From: Pithys albifrons albifrons
Lineage: Eukaryota; Chordata; Aves; Passeriformes; Thamnophilidae
Assembly: GCF_047495875.1 (NCBI RefSeq)
Contig: NC_092459.1
Location: 92,427,560-92,491,559 of the forward strand
Reading direction: 5' to 3'
DNA: 64,000 bases
Numbering within the stretch: position 1 is the first letter of the stretch; every line of letters begins with the position of its first letter. The position numbers were made by a program, and so were the translations under genes. Shown piece after piece: positions 25,109 to 38,925 of the stretch. Under the pieces are notes generated by a model. That model was not told where the DNA came from and searched no databases. It was given only the letters and a program-made list of their open reading frames with translations.

Positions 25109-27031
25109 CCTCTGAACTTGATTGCCTCTATAAATTTGGCAGTGAAGGAAAGTAGATGGGCACCTCTGTTTTAATCTGGGTAAGACCCCAGAGTACTTCA
25201 GAAATTTAACACACATCAGAGGGACAACCTCAGGCCATGAGAGCAAATGAGCATTACTGAATGTGATTCTATTAATTCAGTTATTATACTGGACTTGTAT
25301 AAATGATTTGATGTGGTGCTGTGAGAGCCAGCAAGTAGCTCAGGCAGGGAACAATTCTATTTGAATAACAACTGTCTTCTTTTCATCTTAATTTCTGAAA
25401 AAACTGATAAATTAGGCCCTGCAGGCAAACCATGGATGATAGGATGCCATTAACCTAACTCTTTACATTAATGTCTAAAAAGAAAATGAATCTGTTGTTT
25501 TGTTAGCTGCATGAACTCTTTTGCACATGACAGCTGCTGGATACTGAGATTAATTGATAGATTATTATGCATCCTCACAGCTTCAAACTGTTTACCGTCA
25601 GTAACATTTTACAGTTAATCTCATCTTAAATAGAATATTGATGTAAAAAATCTGAGAATTTTTTTCTTTCTTCCCTAGCATCATTTATCAGACACTGATT
25701 TATTAGAAAAGAATGGTATTTTATGGATGTTTTACTGGAGTTACAACCTTTTTTGTTTTAATTCTTCTTACAGGTATAAATGACCAAGATGTGGGCAGCT
25801 TAATTTTTTTGAGAGAGATATTTTAGGAAATACATCAACTGTAAAACATAGACTAAGCATCCACACATACTGCCTAAATACTGGCTTTGCTGTTAGTCCA
25901 CTGATTACTGCCACACCCTGCATTTTTTTCCCACACATTGGTCCCCAGCATGAGACTACAGTAAGGTTATGAAGGGCCCCCCACAGAAACAGCCACAGAA
26001 ATGCAGCTTCCTTTGTTGTGTGGATCATCACAGCATTACAAATAACAGAAGTAACCCCAGTAGTGTCCCCACCCATTACAGGAAGAGGGAAGACTAAAAA
26101 AAAATCATTTACCACTCCCTGGACTGAGTTCCTCTTGTCCATTGCTTTTACCCAAATATGCAACATGGCAAGGAAAGATCTCAGGAGCACTAGTTTGGTG
26201 CATTTTCCATTCACTTTGGTATAGGGACTGAGTTATTTTAATATTTCTAATAACAATTTTCATATGAGTTCTGCTAATGGAGTCTTAAAATCTATAAAAA
26301 TATGTTGGATGTTCCTGCCGTAGGTCTCAGCTGTTCCCTCCCAGAGACCCAGGAGACCAAGTGCTGCTAGAAACAGGAACAAATCCCATCAGGTTCTTCA
26401 GTACTTTGCTATGGGGTCTTCCCTCTGTTAAACTATACTGTCTGGTTGAGGTTTTCTTTTGTGCCTGCTTTCTGTACCCTGCTGTGGATTCACCTTCTTA
26501 TCAAGCACTGTAAAATCATCCTTGTCAGGAAAAGTCTTGATTCCTCCTTTTGTGTCTAGTGTGATCATGACTATACTTATTATATAATGTGATTTTTACA
26601 GGAGACCAGAAAAATGTACTTTTAAAAAGCTTGAGGCAGACAGTCTGCTCAAAGCTTGTTCCTGTCTTAATTTCTCAAAGTTAAAAAGTGCTCTTCCTTA
26701 CTATACTGAGACTGAAATTTTACTTATAGAGGAAAAAGAATTCTCCAAAACAGTCTGCCTTCCTTTTATAGCTTCCTTCTAGCTGTGCATGGGATTCATA
26801 CCAATCCCTTCTTTTTTCCCCATGTCTCCCCCACAAGCATAGTATCTTTCTTCAGTCAGGAATTTCTTTTCTGTATGTGATGGCCTCCTCTGAACTCCAC
26901 AAATCTCAAATATTTATAGAGTCACCTGAGATCTTACATTATCTTTCTAGAGCCAGTGGAATTACAGGCTCTAAAAACAAGACAAAAATACATGACTTTG
27001 TGTGACTAACAATAAGTGTAGGTTTTGAGCA

Positions 27032-27110
27032 TTGTTTTGTTGCTTTGTTTTGGTTTTTGGTTTTTTTTGTTTTGTTTTGTTTGGTTGGTTGTTTTGGGGT
27101 TTTTTAAAGT
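27032..27110 (+). repeat. T/G-rich low-complexity tract
   Basis: GTTTT and GGTTT units dominate, with a single GGGG run near 27096-27099. It is similar in kind to the tract at 4720-4788. Confidence 0.8.
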
Positions 27111-28443
27111 TTTTATTTAATTTTATTAGAAAATACAAAATTTTCTTGGCTTTTAGTGCCTTAGAAGGGCACTAGACTGCAGGATGTAACTGTCAAATGT
27201 GAGCTGGTGGGGACCCAGTTGTGCCTTTCTTACTGTCCTTCAAGACTGTAGTGCCATCCTACGTTTTTACTGGAAGATGTTCTCAACTGAAAATACATCA
27301 TGCAGAATAAATAACAGTTAAAGCAAACATTTGTATTGCCCAATAACCTTCTCTAGCACACCCTCAAGAACAAAAAGAGGAAATCCTCATAAAATCTGCA
27401 CGTAAGTTATGGGGCAAACATGGATGAGAGGACATAAAGAGGTGATTCAGCTACAACCTCTCCTCTCTTGGAACTCGAAGCAGTTCATTAAGACAGACAA
27501 GTTCTATTTCCAATCTGCAGAGCAAGAAAAAATGCCCACAGTCTCATAAGCCAGTGATGAAAATGTAAATATACCTTAGGTCTTCTAGAAATCTTTCCTT
27601 GAGAAGGACTCAGAGGACTGAAGGCTGTAACCTCTAAATGCTCTTCTGTGATTGTGTCACACCTTAGAATTATATCTTGACCTTCTGCTTACACTTCAAT
27701 GTTCCCTGTAAGCTTATTTTATTTAAAAGTATTTTCTGTTGTTCAGTGCTTTATAGGTGGGTACAAGGGATAATTAGTGTCTGCCCTTCTTTGCCTATGG
27801 ATTATATGCAACAGCATCTTCTTGCATATGTACTTCTGGGGCAGTTTTGAAAGGAAAAAAGTATTTTCTCATTATTAGGAGCTACATTTTCTTTGCCCTA
27901 ACAGCAAAGAGAAAAGTGAATCTCTGAAATGATTGTGATACAATACTATATGCATACTATATCCAGACTGGCTTAAAACCTCACTTATAAAAAGCTGATG
28001 AGACTTCCACCTGAAAACTGAGTACCTGAGTGTTAAAAACCCCATTAGATGATGTAAGATAAATGCATAACGTGTCAGCACAATTTTGAGGACGCTCTTA
28101 AATATTTAAGTGTTTGTCTCTGTAGAAGCTGAGAGGGCACAAAAGTTTCTGACCAAGAAATGATATCAGAATATACTTAAAGAAAAACATAGATTGGACT
28201 GCAGTCCCATTTCTACTGATTTGAGAAAGCTGACGGGACCTTTAACTGCTATAGCATGAATAATGTCAAAAGAGTAGAGAAATAGGTTTTCCATGTTTAA
28301 TAACATCCCGAGAATTTCTTGGTGTACTTTTTCACATAGTGAATTATGACTTAAAATTGCCATAATGTTTTTAAATGCAGTTCACTGAATTTGTGTGGAT
28401 AGGGTGACTCAGAAGGATGGATTAAACTGAAGGATCTGGTTAA

Positions 28444-28495
28444 CTGGGCACAAATTCCCTGCTTTAATCACCTGAGCTGTGTGATTTGTGCCCAG
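28444..28495. repeat. Perfect 12-bp inverted repeat, 28-base loop
   Basis: CTGGGCACAAAT at 28444-28455 is exactly complementary to ATTTGTGCCCAG at 28484-28495. A GU pair could extend the stem inward. A transcript of either strand could fold into a stem-loop of about 52 bases. I recognise no microRNA or other RNA family here, and the stem is short for a microRNA precursor. Confidence 0.75.
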
Positions 28496-31400
28496 CCAGC
28501 ACAGAGAGGAGGTAGCTCTCTTTGCTCATACATTCTTGGGTACTTCAATCTGTCACTTAGAATCTCTGGAATAGTTCAGCTTTCACAGCACCATCTGCAC
28601 TGAAAAAATTCTAGGAATGGATGGCATTTTGGGACTAGTTGGCATCCCTTTGTCCTCCCCCATTCACAAAGTGAACGCTATTTTAGGAGGAGAAGCACAG
28701 TTAATGAAGGCTTTTCCATCTTACCACACAAAACCCATCTCTCTGTTCGTGCTTCTGATCTGCATATAAGTTAAATCAAGTACTCCTCAGTGCTGGCCAA
28801 CTATATGGCTTGAACTCATAGGGTAGGAGCTTTCTGAGACCATGACAGGTTTTTCAGTTTTCCTGAAATATAAAATGTTGCTTGAATTCAGAATATAAGA
28901 AAGTCACATGCAGAGGTTATTATCTTATAGTTTTTCTATAAGTATTCTGTTATTCTGTTTCTGTTGAGGAAATGTGGAAAGTGTGTCCTAAGGACATTGT
29001 TATCAACAGTACATCGGCACTTTTTCTTTACTGCCATAAAAACCTACTCTCAGCAGCCCTGAGAAACACCTGTGTCACAGTTACCATGGAGTTGGAAGCA
29101 ACCTGGAGAGGTAAATTGGCACTTGCTCCAACATATGCCCATGCCCTTTACAAGCTGGAAGCCCAGTGGGCACTGTCAGTGGTGGTGGGCAGCTCTCTGC
29201 CCTGAACAGAAACATCATAGTGGCTTCCTAACCTTGGTCTAAGGTGATGCTAATCACTGGCTGACCAGAATAACACACAAAACCTTCTTCCTTCTATCTG
29301 ACCAGATGTTTAGCTGCATTAATATTTGCTGTACCTGTTTATGTTACATTTTTAAAATGTAAAATACCTACACATATGTTTTTCATATCAAGGTACCTGT
29401 GGGCTCTTGGTTTATAAACAATTTAAAACTGTGTAAAAAAAAAAGTCTTACTGAATGACTGTGGATGGTTATACCTATAAATTGTGCTTTAAATCAGGAA
29501 AACACATGGTGAAGAAATATATTTTAATTCTGGATTAAATCTACACACCTCTACAAATAAACCCTTCAGCTTGTCTGACATCCACAAAATGTAGTTTCCA
29601 AATGCACAGGAACAAGGTCAATGTGAGTGTGTGTTGCAATATGACATTGAGTTTTACACATTCAAAATTAAACCCTTAGAAAAAAAATGCCAAAGATCTA
29701 GTGGCAGAAAAACTTATTAAGAACTGACAAGTATAATTTTTTAAAGCATGCTTAGTATCATGATGTAGAAATGGCAGACAGGGCTCCTGCACATGGATGA
29801 ATTGCAACAGAGATGATGAGCACTTCAAATTCTGCTCCCTACTCCATTAAACTCATTTTATGCCCAAGCAACCCCACTATTGTTATTATTGAATAGGAAA
29901 TAAGCAGATCCATTTGAAAACATTCTGTTTGTCAAAATGAGGCCAAGCCATGCAGTTAATAATCTCATTATAAAGAAAGCCACTTTGAAGGAAGTACAGT
30001 ATTCTATTAAAGCCTTTTGTTCATGATGATTTCTATCACAGCAGTACCCCTAGATCCCCGCAAGATGCTGTGGGTATAAAACTGGAACCACTGCCTCAGG
30101 AAGCATTCAACCTAAGAAGGAGGATGAAGGAAAGATCCATGTCAGAGAGGTGACCTGGCTGAAAATGTACTGAACACTGAGCTGCCAGAGGAGGCAGAGA
30201 GATGCACTGAAGCTTCCAAGTGGAAAGGTTTTAACTGTTCCTCTCCATTTACAGCCCTTCAGTTTAATAACTATAATAAGATGATTCCTCACCGACTGTT
30301 CATTCACAGATAGGATGTCACAAATGTAAATTGCAAGACTCAAACAGAGCCAATCTAACAGGGTCATAAAGTACATAACTCTTGCTTTAGCTTTATCAGC
30401 ATCTCTTGAATTTCCTCAGTAATATTATAATGTTGACACTTCTATCTGCATAAATGTACAAAATAATAGCTTAGTCACAAAAGGAGAACATAAAATATTT
30501 CAACACATGGAAATTAATAAGATTTCTAAATGAGAGTGTGAAGTCTTTGAACAAGCTGCTAGTGTATTTGGATTTATTTCAGAGATATTCATTATGGCTG
30601 GGCAGACAATGCTGAACTACACTTCTATTTCACAAGCACTAAAATATTATGAAAAGATAATAAAATGTGATCATTTAGACTAACACTTGAGACAAGTCCC
30701 ACAAAGACTATAATATTTATATATATTTATAAATCATTTTCTTTTGGCAAGATATTAATTTTGAGTTAAATTAATTTACTAGAGTGCTTGAAAGATGGAT
30801 GAGTGAGGGAACCAGGAGGAGACTCAAGATGCACAATTGACTTGGACATAAGGAAAGACCCTATGAATCACAACTGCTGAGGTACCAATTTTGATTAAGT
30901 GTAAGAGGGGAGGGAATCCACCAGAACAAACACCCGTGAAGCACAGAGGGGTTCACCACCCTCTTAAAGGACCGGAGAAAATGAACAGCAGGTCTTTTAC
31001 TATCTTCTCTTCCATTCTGTTACTATATTCCCTTCTGTCATCCAAACATACTTGAGCAATAAAAAAGGTAACAATACATTATTTAGCTATATACCTACAC
31101 CCAGGTTTATGGCTTGAATTTTTTTTTTATTTTTTAAGTTCTGCTCCTCCTCCACCGTTTTAAATACTTGATTTATGCTTTGATTTGGTATCTCCATAGT
31201 ACAATTACTCTTTGCTTCCTTTGATCTCTCTACAACACACACGGTCAAAAAAAACCCCTGACAAATATAACTGAGAGTGAACAAGAATCTACCGTCTCTT
31301 GGAGAGTTCATGCATTTGACCTGAAGCCAAACCAATGGTATAATATTTGCACTGGGGTTGTTTCAGACAGAAAAGAAGAAAACCAGCTGGCAAAGGCACA

Positions 31401-32339
31401 AGAAAACTTCAAGCTTCAGAAAATTATGACTGAAATGTATCATGAGCAGCACTAGAAGATATTATTAAATACAGGATTGACTCTGATTGCATGTCCCTCT
31501 CTTAGCAATGTTTCTTTCAAAATATCAGCTACAGAATTTAGAGACCCATTTTCACTCTTCTCCAGAGAACTGGAAAAAAAAACCCTAAATATTTTCTCAG
31601 AGTGCTTGAAGAATTATTATGACCACTAATAAAGCAAGGTAGTTGCTTTCACTTTAATAATCTGAAATCAGGGAATCTACTTAAATGTTTTATAGTGGGG
31701 TGGTTTTTTTCTGTAATGACCAAATCATCCCAGTTTTGTAATACCTTTCTGAAGGCTCTGCTTTTCGAAGACAACTCATTTAAAACTTAAATTTCTTTTC
31801 TAGAAGAATAACCTTGTATTAGCCTTTATATTAGCTTCAAGACAGCCTATTTGAAATGTTGAACCTGAGATGACAGAAGTCTAATTTTATGTTTTCAAAT
31901 TTTTTTATGTTGTGACTTTTCTAATAGACAAAAGTATTTGAGGGCTTTTGAGATCTGAGCATTTGAGATTTCCTTAACAACCTTAATAAACAAAGACTTT
32001 AACTAACTTGAGAGCTGCATGAAAGGTAATACAGGAGGTCACAGATGTCCTCAGATTTACTGCTTTATTTATGTAGTTGAAGCTGGAAGAAAAAATTAGG
32101 TGGGCAATGCTGACATACAGGGATGAAACGCCTGAGATCCTTAAGGCAGAATGCACTTGAGATGAAGCACGGCATGAGCAACAGCACTCAATGCCAGGGC
32201 AGGAAATCACAGTGGGGGGAGGAGCTGAGCTGGTGGCACTCCTACAGAGGTGCAGGACAGGACAGCAGAAGCCACGGACTGCTGTGGAGGGAACCAGCCC
32301 TTTTCAGCAGCCTGATGAGCTGCTACCTGAGGGACCAGA

Positions 32340-32405
32340 CAGCAAGCACGTTAAGGGATGACAAGGAGAAGGCTGAGTTGCCCTTTTGCGTTGGTGTTCA
32401 CAAAA
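32340..32405 (+). mobile_element. Possible CR1 scrap (reverse-transcriptase N-side)
   Basis: The plus strand reads GATGACAAGGAGAAGGCTGA and then TTTTGCGTTGGTGTTCACAA. CR1 ORF2 encodes a DKEKAE motif followed, after a few residues, by FFASVFT ahead of the polymerase core. Here DDKEKAE is intact and the next few codons are shortened by what looks like a small deletion. The surrounding frame at 32123-32470 (115 codons) is richer in GC than its neighbours, but I cannot match the rest of it to CR1. The call rests on a short motif. Confidence 0.35.
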
Positions 32406-34294
32406 TTTGTTACAAGCCACTTAAAAAATTAATATTAGCAGGCAGCTGGAAAGCAGAGCACAACAGTTAAAGGGCATGATAGAGAATGGATAATTTGACT
32501 CTATTAAAGTCAATGGGGCATGCTCAAATGTACCCTAAAGCCAAAGAAATCTCTTCTCAATCATTATCCTTGGGAAGTCATAGAACGCTGGTGAAAGGCA
32601 ACTCCTTAACACAGAGAGTCCAGGGAATCATTTATCAGCTTACTTCCTACCCTGAAAAATGCCAGAGCAAATGTTAAATGGTCAATTTGTAAGTACATAA
32701 AGGATAGCAAGGTGGTTAGTAGACATAGCAGTTTTCATGTATCTCAACCTTGTTTGAAAAGGGTATGGTGGTTAACTATTCTCCCAGGTTGTTGAGGGTG
32801 AAACAAAGAATAATTGGTTTGTTTCACAGCAGAGAGAGGTTAGAGGCTAGACTGGAGTTTAGAGCAACTTAGTACTTAATCACAAGGACAGCAAAATTCT
32901 GCAAGAGTGCCTACAAATGTTACAAAAATTAAACTAGGAGATTTTCAGTAGCATGTCAGGTAAATATTTGCTAAAGAGCATTTCATATGACCTCTCCTAT
33001 CTCAGAGCAAGAAGATGAAATAGAAAAACAAGAGATATCTTCCAGCTCTTTATTTGTCAGACTCTGTGTTTCATATATTTTAAAGGGATTTTTCCTCACA
33101 GTTTCCAAAAAAAATCTGTATTTTACTTATAGATTTTCACACGTTGTTTTCAAAGACAATCCCAGACAGCAGTCATAACTCCTGCCAGCTCAGAACTTTA
33201 TGAGGACCTTCAAAGCATTCAATGACTTTAAGACCTCAGTTCATTATCCGTAACAATTCATGAGAATAATAGTTTTCACTTAGAATAAATAAATTATTAT
33301 GAGTACATACAGTTCCCCTCATACTTTATAATCCTTGTAGCTATAGAGAAAAACTTGACAGTGTGACCAAAGTGTAATTCAAAACTCAGAAATCAAGTAG
33401 AGTGAAATTCCATTTTGTAACACTTAGTGTCAAAAGATTGATGATTTATTTTTAAATGTTCAGGACTGGTCATAAGACAAAGAACAATATATAATTCCTT
33501 CTAGTATCAAAAATAATTTCAATTAAAAATGTTAAGTTGAAATTTATTGTGGTTTAAAGCATCCTATTCTTATTTTACATTGTTTAAGGAATTCAGTATG
33601 ATATGCAGCAATGAGAATACATGGAACACAGTAACAGGGATTTATTCACCTTTCAACCCAGTCTTAGGCTTCTTATGAACTACCTTTGTGTTACTGAAAG
33701 AAAAGAAATAATACAAAAACTTTTAATTAGGCCTCCTCTTCCATGCCTTTCCAGACTACCCTTTGTCACTTTGAACAGACTCGCACGGGAGTCTGTAGCA
33801 TAACACCAATTCTGCTCCTAACACAAGGAATCAGTACTTTTAAGCCATTACCCATGTATAAACCCAGAACAGCTGTAAATTATGATAGAATGTATTCTAT
33901 TGATTTACAACAGTATGACTGGGAAAAGAATGGGATCCATGATTATGACAACATCGTGCTTGGATAAGTTTTAGATGTTCCTTCCAGTTCGACAGGCTCT
34001 GTTTCATGTCTCATACATGACAGGAGAATAAGGCTGTCATCATGATGTTGCCACAGCTGCATTACTAAATGTTAGATATTGTTGAACATACATGGTTTTC
34101 CTCCATTCAGTAAAGTGGCAAATTTTAAAAACATCAGAAGCAATTCCACCTTCTCTTTATTTCTCTTGCACCAATTATTAGTTATTACATCACTGTGATG
34201 TATGCTCATGGGTGGGTTTTGCTCCTTCTTTTTTTTCTCATTTGAATTGTAAGTACTTGAGTTTCAGTCTTTCAATACCTAAGCCCAGATTTAC

Positions 34295-34316
34295 AAAAAA
34301 AAAAAAAAAGAAAAAA
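34295..34316 (+). repeat. Poly-A tract (A15 G A6)
   Basis: Fifteen A bases, one G and six more A bases. No mobile element end was recognised upstream. Confidence 0.85.
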
Positions 34317-34581
34317 CTCTAACTCCGCTGACCTTTTTTTACATCTGCACCTACATGTGCAATTTTATTCATCTAAACCAAGATACTCCTAAACATTCCC
34401 TTATCTAGATATGCATCTCTAACAAATACAAATTATGCAGAACGTGACCTTATAAATAACTAATGTAACAAAATATTTGAGTTCATGAGCATCTTCAGCC
34501 TAATGCCCAGCATTTTTTAGGATTAGGACACAATGACTAACAGAAACAGTAAGACTTTTGTCTGTAGTTAACTGTTGTCAC

Positions 34582-34618
34582 AAAAAAAAAAAAAAAAAAA
34601 AAAAAAAAAGAAAAAAAA
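34582..34618 (+). repeat. Long poly-A tract (A28 G A8)
   Basis: Twenty-eight consecutive A bases are followed by G and eight A bases. It is the longest homopolymer in the window. The upstream sequence shows no gene or SINE body. Birds have few processed pseudogenes, because CR1 does not favour poly-A templates, so a retrocopy tail is not the default reading. Confidence 0.9.
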
Positions 34619-37087
34619 GAAAGCAGGCATGCATTAAAAAAGCTAAAAGTAGATCTGTGATCTGCAGGAAGAAGGGCAGAAACATTTTGAAAGAATGAGG
34701 CTCAGATCTGCTTAAATTTATAAAGTGTCCCCTGTCAGAACCCGTGGGATTTATCAGATATAAAACTGCTCTAGTCCTAAGTCAACTCTCACTCCAGGGA
34801 ACCTGAAGAACTCTCAAGCAGGATCCAATGTTAAATCCATCTAAGAGTGTGTGCTAGGATCAAGCAAGTACAGTAAATATAATTCTTTATGTATATAAAA
34901 ATCATTAATTTTTGCAGTGATTTTTAGACACCTTGATTATAATTTACTGGGTTATTCCTAGAAAAATGTCAATCTGAAAAATAAACTTAAATGAATTGTG
35001 CACAACTGAGTAGGGAAGTGACCATGGAATGCGTTATTTTTCTTTTTAATTTCAACAGACTGTGATAGTGTTGTTATAAACCTTGTATTGTAGGAGAGAT
35101 TGTTTTTATAATACATGTGGGTGAATTAATGACGTGTTCTCTTACAGTTAGGAAATGTGGGAGAAGATTAATTAAGAGCTTTTTTTTTTGAACCATAGCA
35201 GTACCTCAGAAATAATAACATTATATTAATTCTGTGAGTACAACTAAACTCTACCATCATCCTTTTAATTTGAAATATGAGAGTTTCCCTTCAGACAAGG
35301 CATAAAGACAAGGTGTCTTAGTTGCTTGTTCTCCACTGAACTTCCTTCATGGCCTCCACCTCCTGATCCTATTTTTAAGAGTATAATCTTCATTAGTTCT
35401 TCCTCAAATGAAAGACTATTTGACTTTGGTAAAGGAAGTGATGAAAACAAACTCTTTTTTTCTTAACTTTAAAATCAGTATTTTTAACTATTCTAGTCAA
35501 TTTGGAAGAGTAGGGCCCCTACAGGAAAATCTTGGTACCCAAGAAGTATCTCACACAGAGAGGAAGAGGTTGGTTGTATACTGCTGAAATGCAGCTTATT
35601 TAATTCACCAGCTTTCATACCCCTGCAATGCTGAGCAGGACCACTGAACTAATCCATTACTGCGTGTAACGGTCCCACAGGAACAGCTGCACAAATAGAT
35701 GGAACATTACAGAGATCACAGGTGCTGAGATTTGGAGTCAATCAACTGTGCAAGCACAAATATTTAAGACCAGTGTCTCACATAACACCCTCTCAGACAG
35801 CGTGGAAACAGGCTTATCACAGTCATTTAGACATTTCTTACACTAACAACCTGTACTTTCTAAAAGTCTTATCTGCAGAGCCAAAGCGTAATGCTAACAA
35901 ATCTCTCTAAAAATCAATTAGGTTAGGTCCCAATACTGGAAGAATTATTTGTGTAGAGAAGTGACAGCTGTAAAAACAGGAAGCAATCTCATATTGAAGA
36001 CCTTCTCCTTGCTCTCTCTTTTTTAACCATGAGAGTATCCTGTACAAGGACTGTATTTCTATAAGGAACCTGTAAAAAAACCCAACATAGCTGGTGAATA
36101 CTAAATGGCACTAGATTTCTGGTATGACACAAATGCAAGAAACCCCTTTTACAATTATAATCGGTGAAGATCTCATGTAAAATTATGAAACTAATTAAGA
36201 AATTATTTCTTTTTACTCTAAGCAGAAAAGCAGAAAAAACCTCAGCTCTTAGTAGAAAAGCTGAAGATCCATCATACTACCTTCCTACTCAAACTGTTAG
36301 TTAAGAGAAAGAAGTCAGCCTGGATATCAAACCCTGCATCTTTTATACTATATTATGTAAAAGAAGTTGTACTACTTTGCAGTCAAAAGCAGCCTAATGG
36401 TAGGTATAAAATGACACAGAAGAACACTTGAACAAGCCACTGCTAATCATGGCAAGACAAATCAATACTTGCAAAGCAACTGGTACCCACTGAGCATCAG
36501 ACCATTGTCCCACTATCTGTCATGGTATGGAGGGTATGGAAGTATGGCAAAAGAAAGAATGGCAGATCCCAACATGTTTACCTGACCTCCAAAGAGTGCA
36601 GACATCCAAAGAGTGAAGGAGCACAGACTAAGCCCTAAACAACACACTCTAAAATCTAGTGAATTTGGTGATTTTTTTCCCCTGGGAACACAGAAGCAGA
36701 CAGTGAAATCTTGAGTGCCAAAGCTTCTGAACACATGCTAATACATCCTCTGTGAACTCAACAGGTAAATTGAGTACTACTATTGTTTTCAAATTTGATG
36801 AACTCTTCACAAAGGCTGAACTACATTTACATGTAATTTACAAAATACAGTTAAGATACACAGGATATATGATATTTCACAAAACTACCAGTAGCCAAGT
36901 ATTGGGACTGCGGAAGTCAAAGACTGCAGTCCTCTTCCCTTCAGTATGGGCTTGATTTTATCTGGCTGTACACCCACAGGAAACCCACAGGACATCCCGA
37001 GAAGAACCTAAACTGTGATCATTCACAGTTCTGCTTAAAGGCCAGAGTGTAAGCAACTGCTCTAGAGGCATGACAGGTGTCTGTATT

Positions 37088-37115
37088 CAGATACCTGTAT
37101 ACAGATACCTGTACT
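37088..37115 (+). repeat. Two-copy 14-bp tandem duplication
   Basis: CAGATACCTGTATA at 37088-37101 is followed directly by CAGATACCTGTACT at 37102-37115, a match at 12 of 14 bases. It is a small local duplication. Confidence 0.8.
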
Positions 37116-38876
37116 GCAAGCCAGTCATCGGAGTTTCCCTCATTGGATCTGGGACTCACATGAGACTGAGCTCAGGTTTAGATTTCTTATGACTAATTAG
37201 CTAATAGATACCATAAATGAAGGTAGTAGTAACAGCAAAGACTGTAAAAGACAAATAAGCCATAAAAGTGCTGCACTGACAGAGAACTCAGAGTTTTAGG
37301 AAGAAAAACAAATATTGTCTTCTCATGCAGTTGCTTTATGTTAAAGCTTTTGTACTTTGTCACCATCATAATCCTGAATTCAAACTTAATTTTTATTAGA
37401 AATGAGGATGACTTGTTCTTGCCCTCACCAGTGTTTGTTGATTGCTAGAGGGGAAACAAGACAATTTCCTGTTCTTTGTCCTAAGGCTGCACTTAAGTGC
37501 TCAGCAGCTGCCTCCCCCTCCTCCTTCTTTTTTTGCTGAGGTGGAGTAAGTGCTTCAGCAGCCAGACAGATTCATGTGGAAAAAAAGGATTCCCCATAGC
37601 ACTTTTTTTTTTAAATTGAGCTGTCTCATGCCAGCACAAGGTAGGACATACAACTAGACTGGAAAGCCTAATAGGACACAGAAACAAATTGGTAACAGTT
37701 TAACCAACATTGCAGTAAAAGTTATTTGTAATACTGACATGCATCTTTAAAAGAGAATGGGGTAGACACTGAGCTAGATTAGGTAAAAAGAATGGGATTA
37801 CTGAAGGCAGCTTTAGCTGGCCCTTCTAACACCATTCAGCTCACTACATATAATCGAGAGCAACCTGCAGGGTGACCTAAATTTCAGTGTCAATATTCTC
37901 AGATATCTTTTCAAATACCCATGAAGCAGAGCTCTGGAAAGCTCTTTTTCCCAAAGTTCCACACCAACTCCCACCCCAAAATAGAAAAGATGGGGCATTG
38001 GAGAATGGATTCTTCATATCCTGTAGAAATCACTCTTGGGCAAAGGTGATTAGGATAGGACAGTAAAACAAGATCTCCAGTTATTTTGAAAGTTTACTGC
38101 AAGAGCAAAATTGTCAAACCACATGGGAATATCAGAGCTTGCATTCTTTCAGAAAGACTATATGAAGTAAAACCACGGTAAATTATTCTCTGACAGTAAC
38201 ATTAAAAATATCAAGTCATCATACTGGATGAGGAGCTGTACTTCTTCAGCGCTTCTTGAGGCCACAGTCCCACTGGACCATTTATACCGCAAAAATACAG
38301 CAAATGTGCTTTCATGGATTTCTCTGCCACCTGTCTGTTTACTTAGAGAGTCTAAGAAACCAGAAGAATCCAATCATAAGTCTGAAAATATCAAGATTAA
38401 GACTTCTCTTACTTCAGTAAAATCTTAATTTCTCTTAACTATAATCAGTTAAAGATTATACCAAACCAGTCACTATATCTTCCTGCTCAGCTTCATAATC
38501 ACTTACCAACTGAGATATAGTAGCTCACCAAAGATTAATCCCACCTAACCTTAGACAATAATATTTGAGCTAATCATGTGGATACATTTTAGACTCAGTG
38601 AAGCAGGATTCACACAGTTTTGAACAGCTTTCTCAAGATAAGAAGACAAAGGGCACTCCAGATGCACCTGTTTCTTTCCGTTGACTTTAAGATGAACTTA
38701 GACAACCAGCTCAAACATTGATCTCTTGACCTCTCTAACACAGAGATCTAAATTTAGAACAGTGAGACCCTCTTAATGTGCACTCCTAACTCATGGCACG
38801 CTGGGAGTGATTTGATGCAATGTAAGAGTTAAATAACATTACTTGCATTTTACACATCAAACACATGGATGAACAA

Positions 38877-38925
38877 TTGCCACAGCTCAGTAGACACACA
38901 CTGAAAACTTGCTGAGCTGTGGTAA
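38877..38925. repeat. 14-bp inverted repeat, 21-base loop
   Basis: TTGCCACAGCTCAG ending at 38890 pairs with CTGAGCTGTGGTAA starting at 38912. Thirteen pairs are Watson-Crick and one is GU. The loop is 38891-38911. The stem-loop is stable for its size, but no known RNA family was recognised. Confidence 0.75.

Larger units (their letters stand above)
25109..32339. other. Long spacer, no gene recognised
   Basis: No gene was recognised. The 148-codon minus-strand frame at 25768-26214 is the longest in the window but resembles no family. It also has a 68-codon plus-strand frame opposite it and no splice context. A T/G tract (27032-27110) and an inverted repeat (28444-28495) are listed separately. 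The rest is AT-rich. Confidence 0.55.

Noticed and set aside
25768..26214. 148-codon minus-strand ORF, the longest in the window
   Set aside because: No recognisable domain, no splice context, a competing frame on the other strand, and a length compatible with chance in 64 kb read in six frames.
34295..34618. Poly-A runs as tails of processed pseudogenes
   Set aside because: No exon-like or mRNA-like sequence was recognised upstream of either run.
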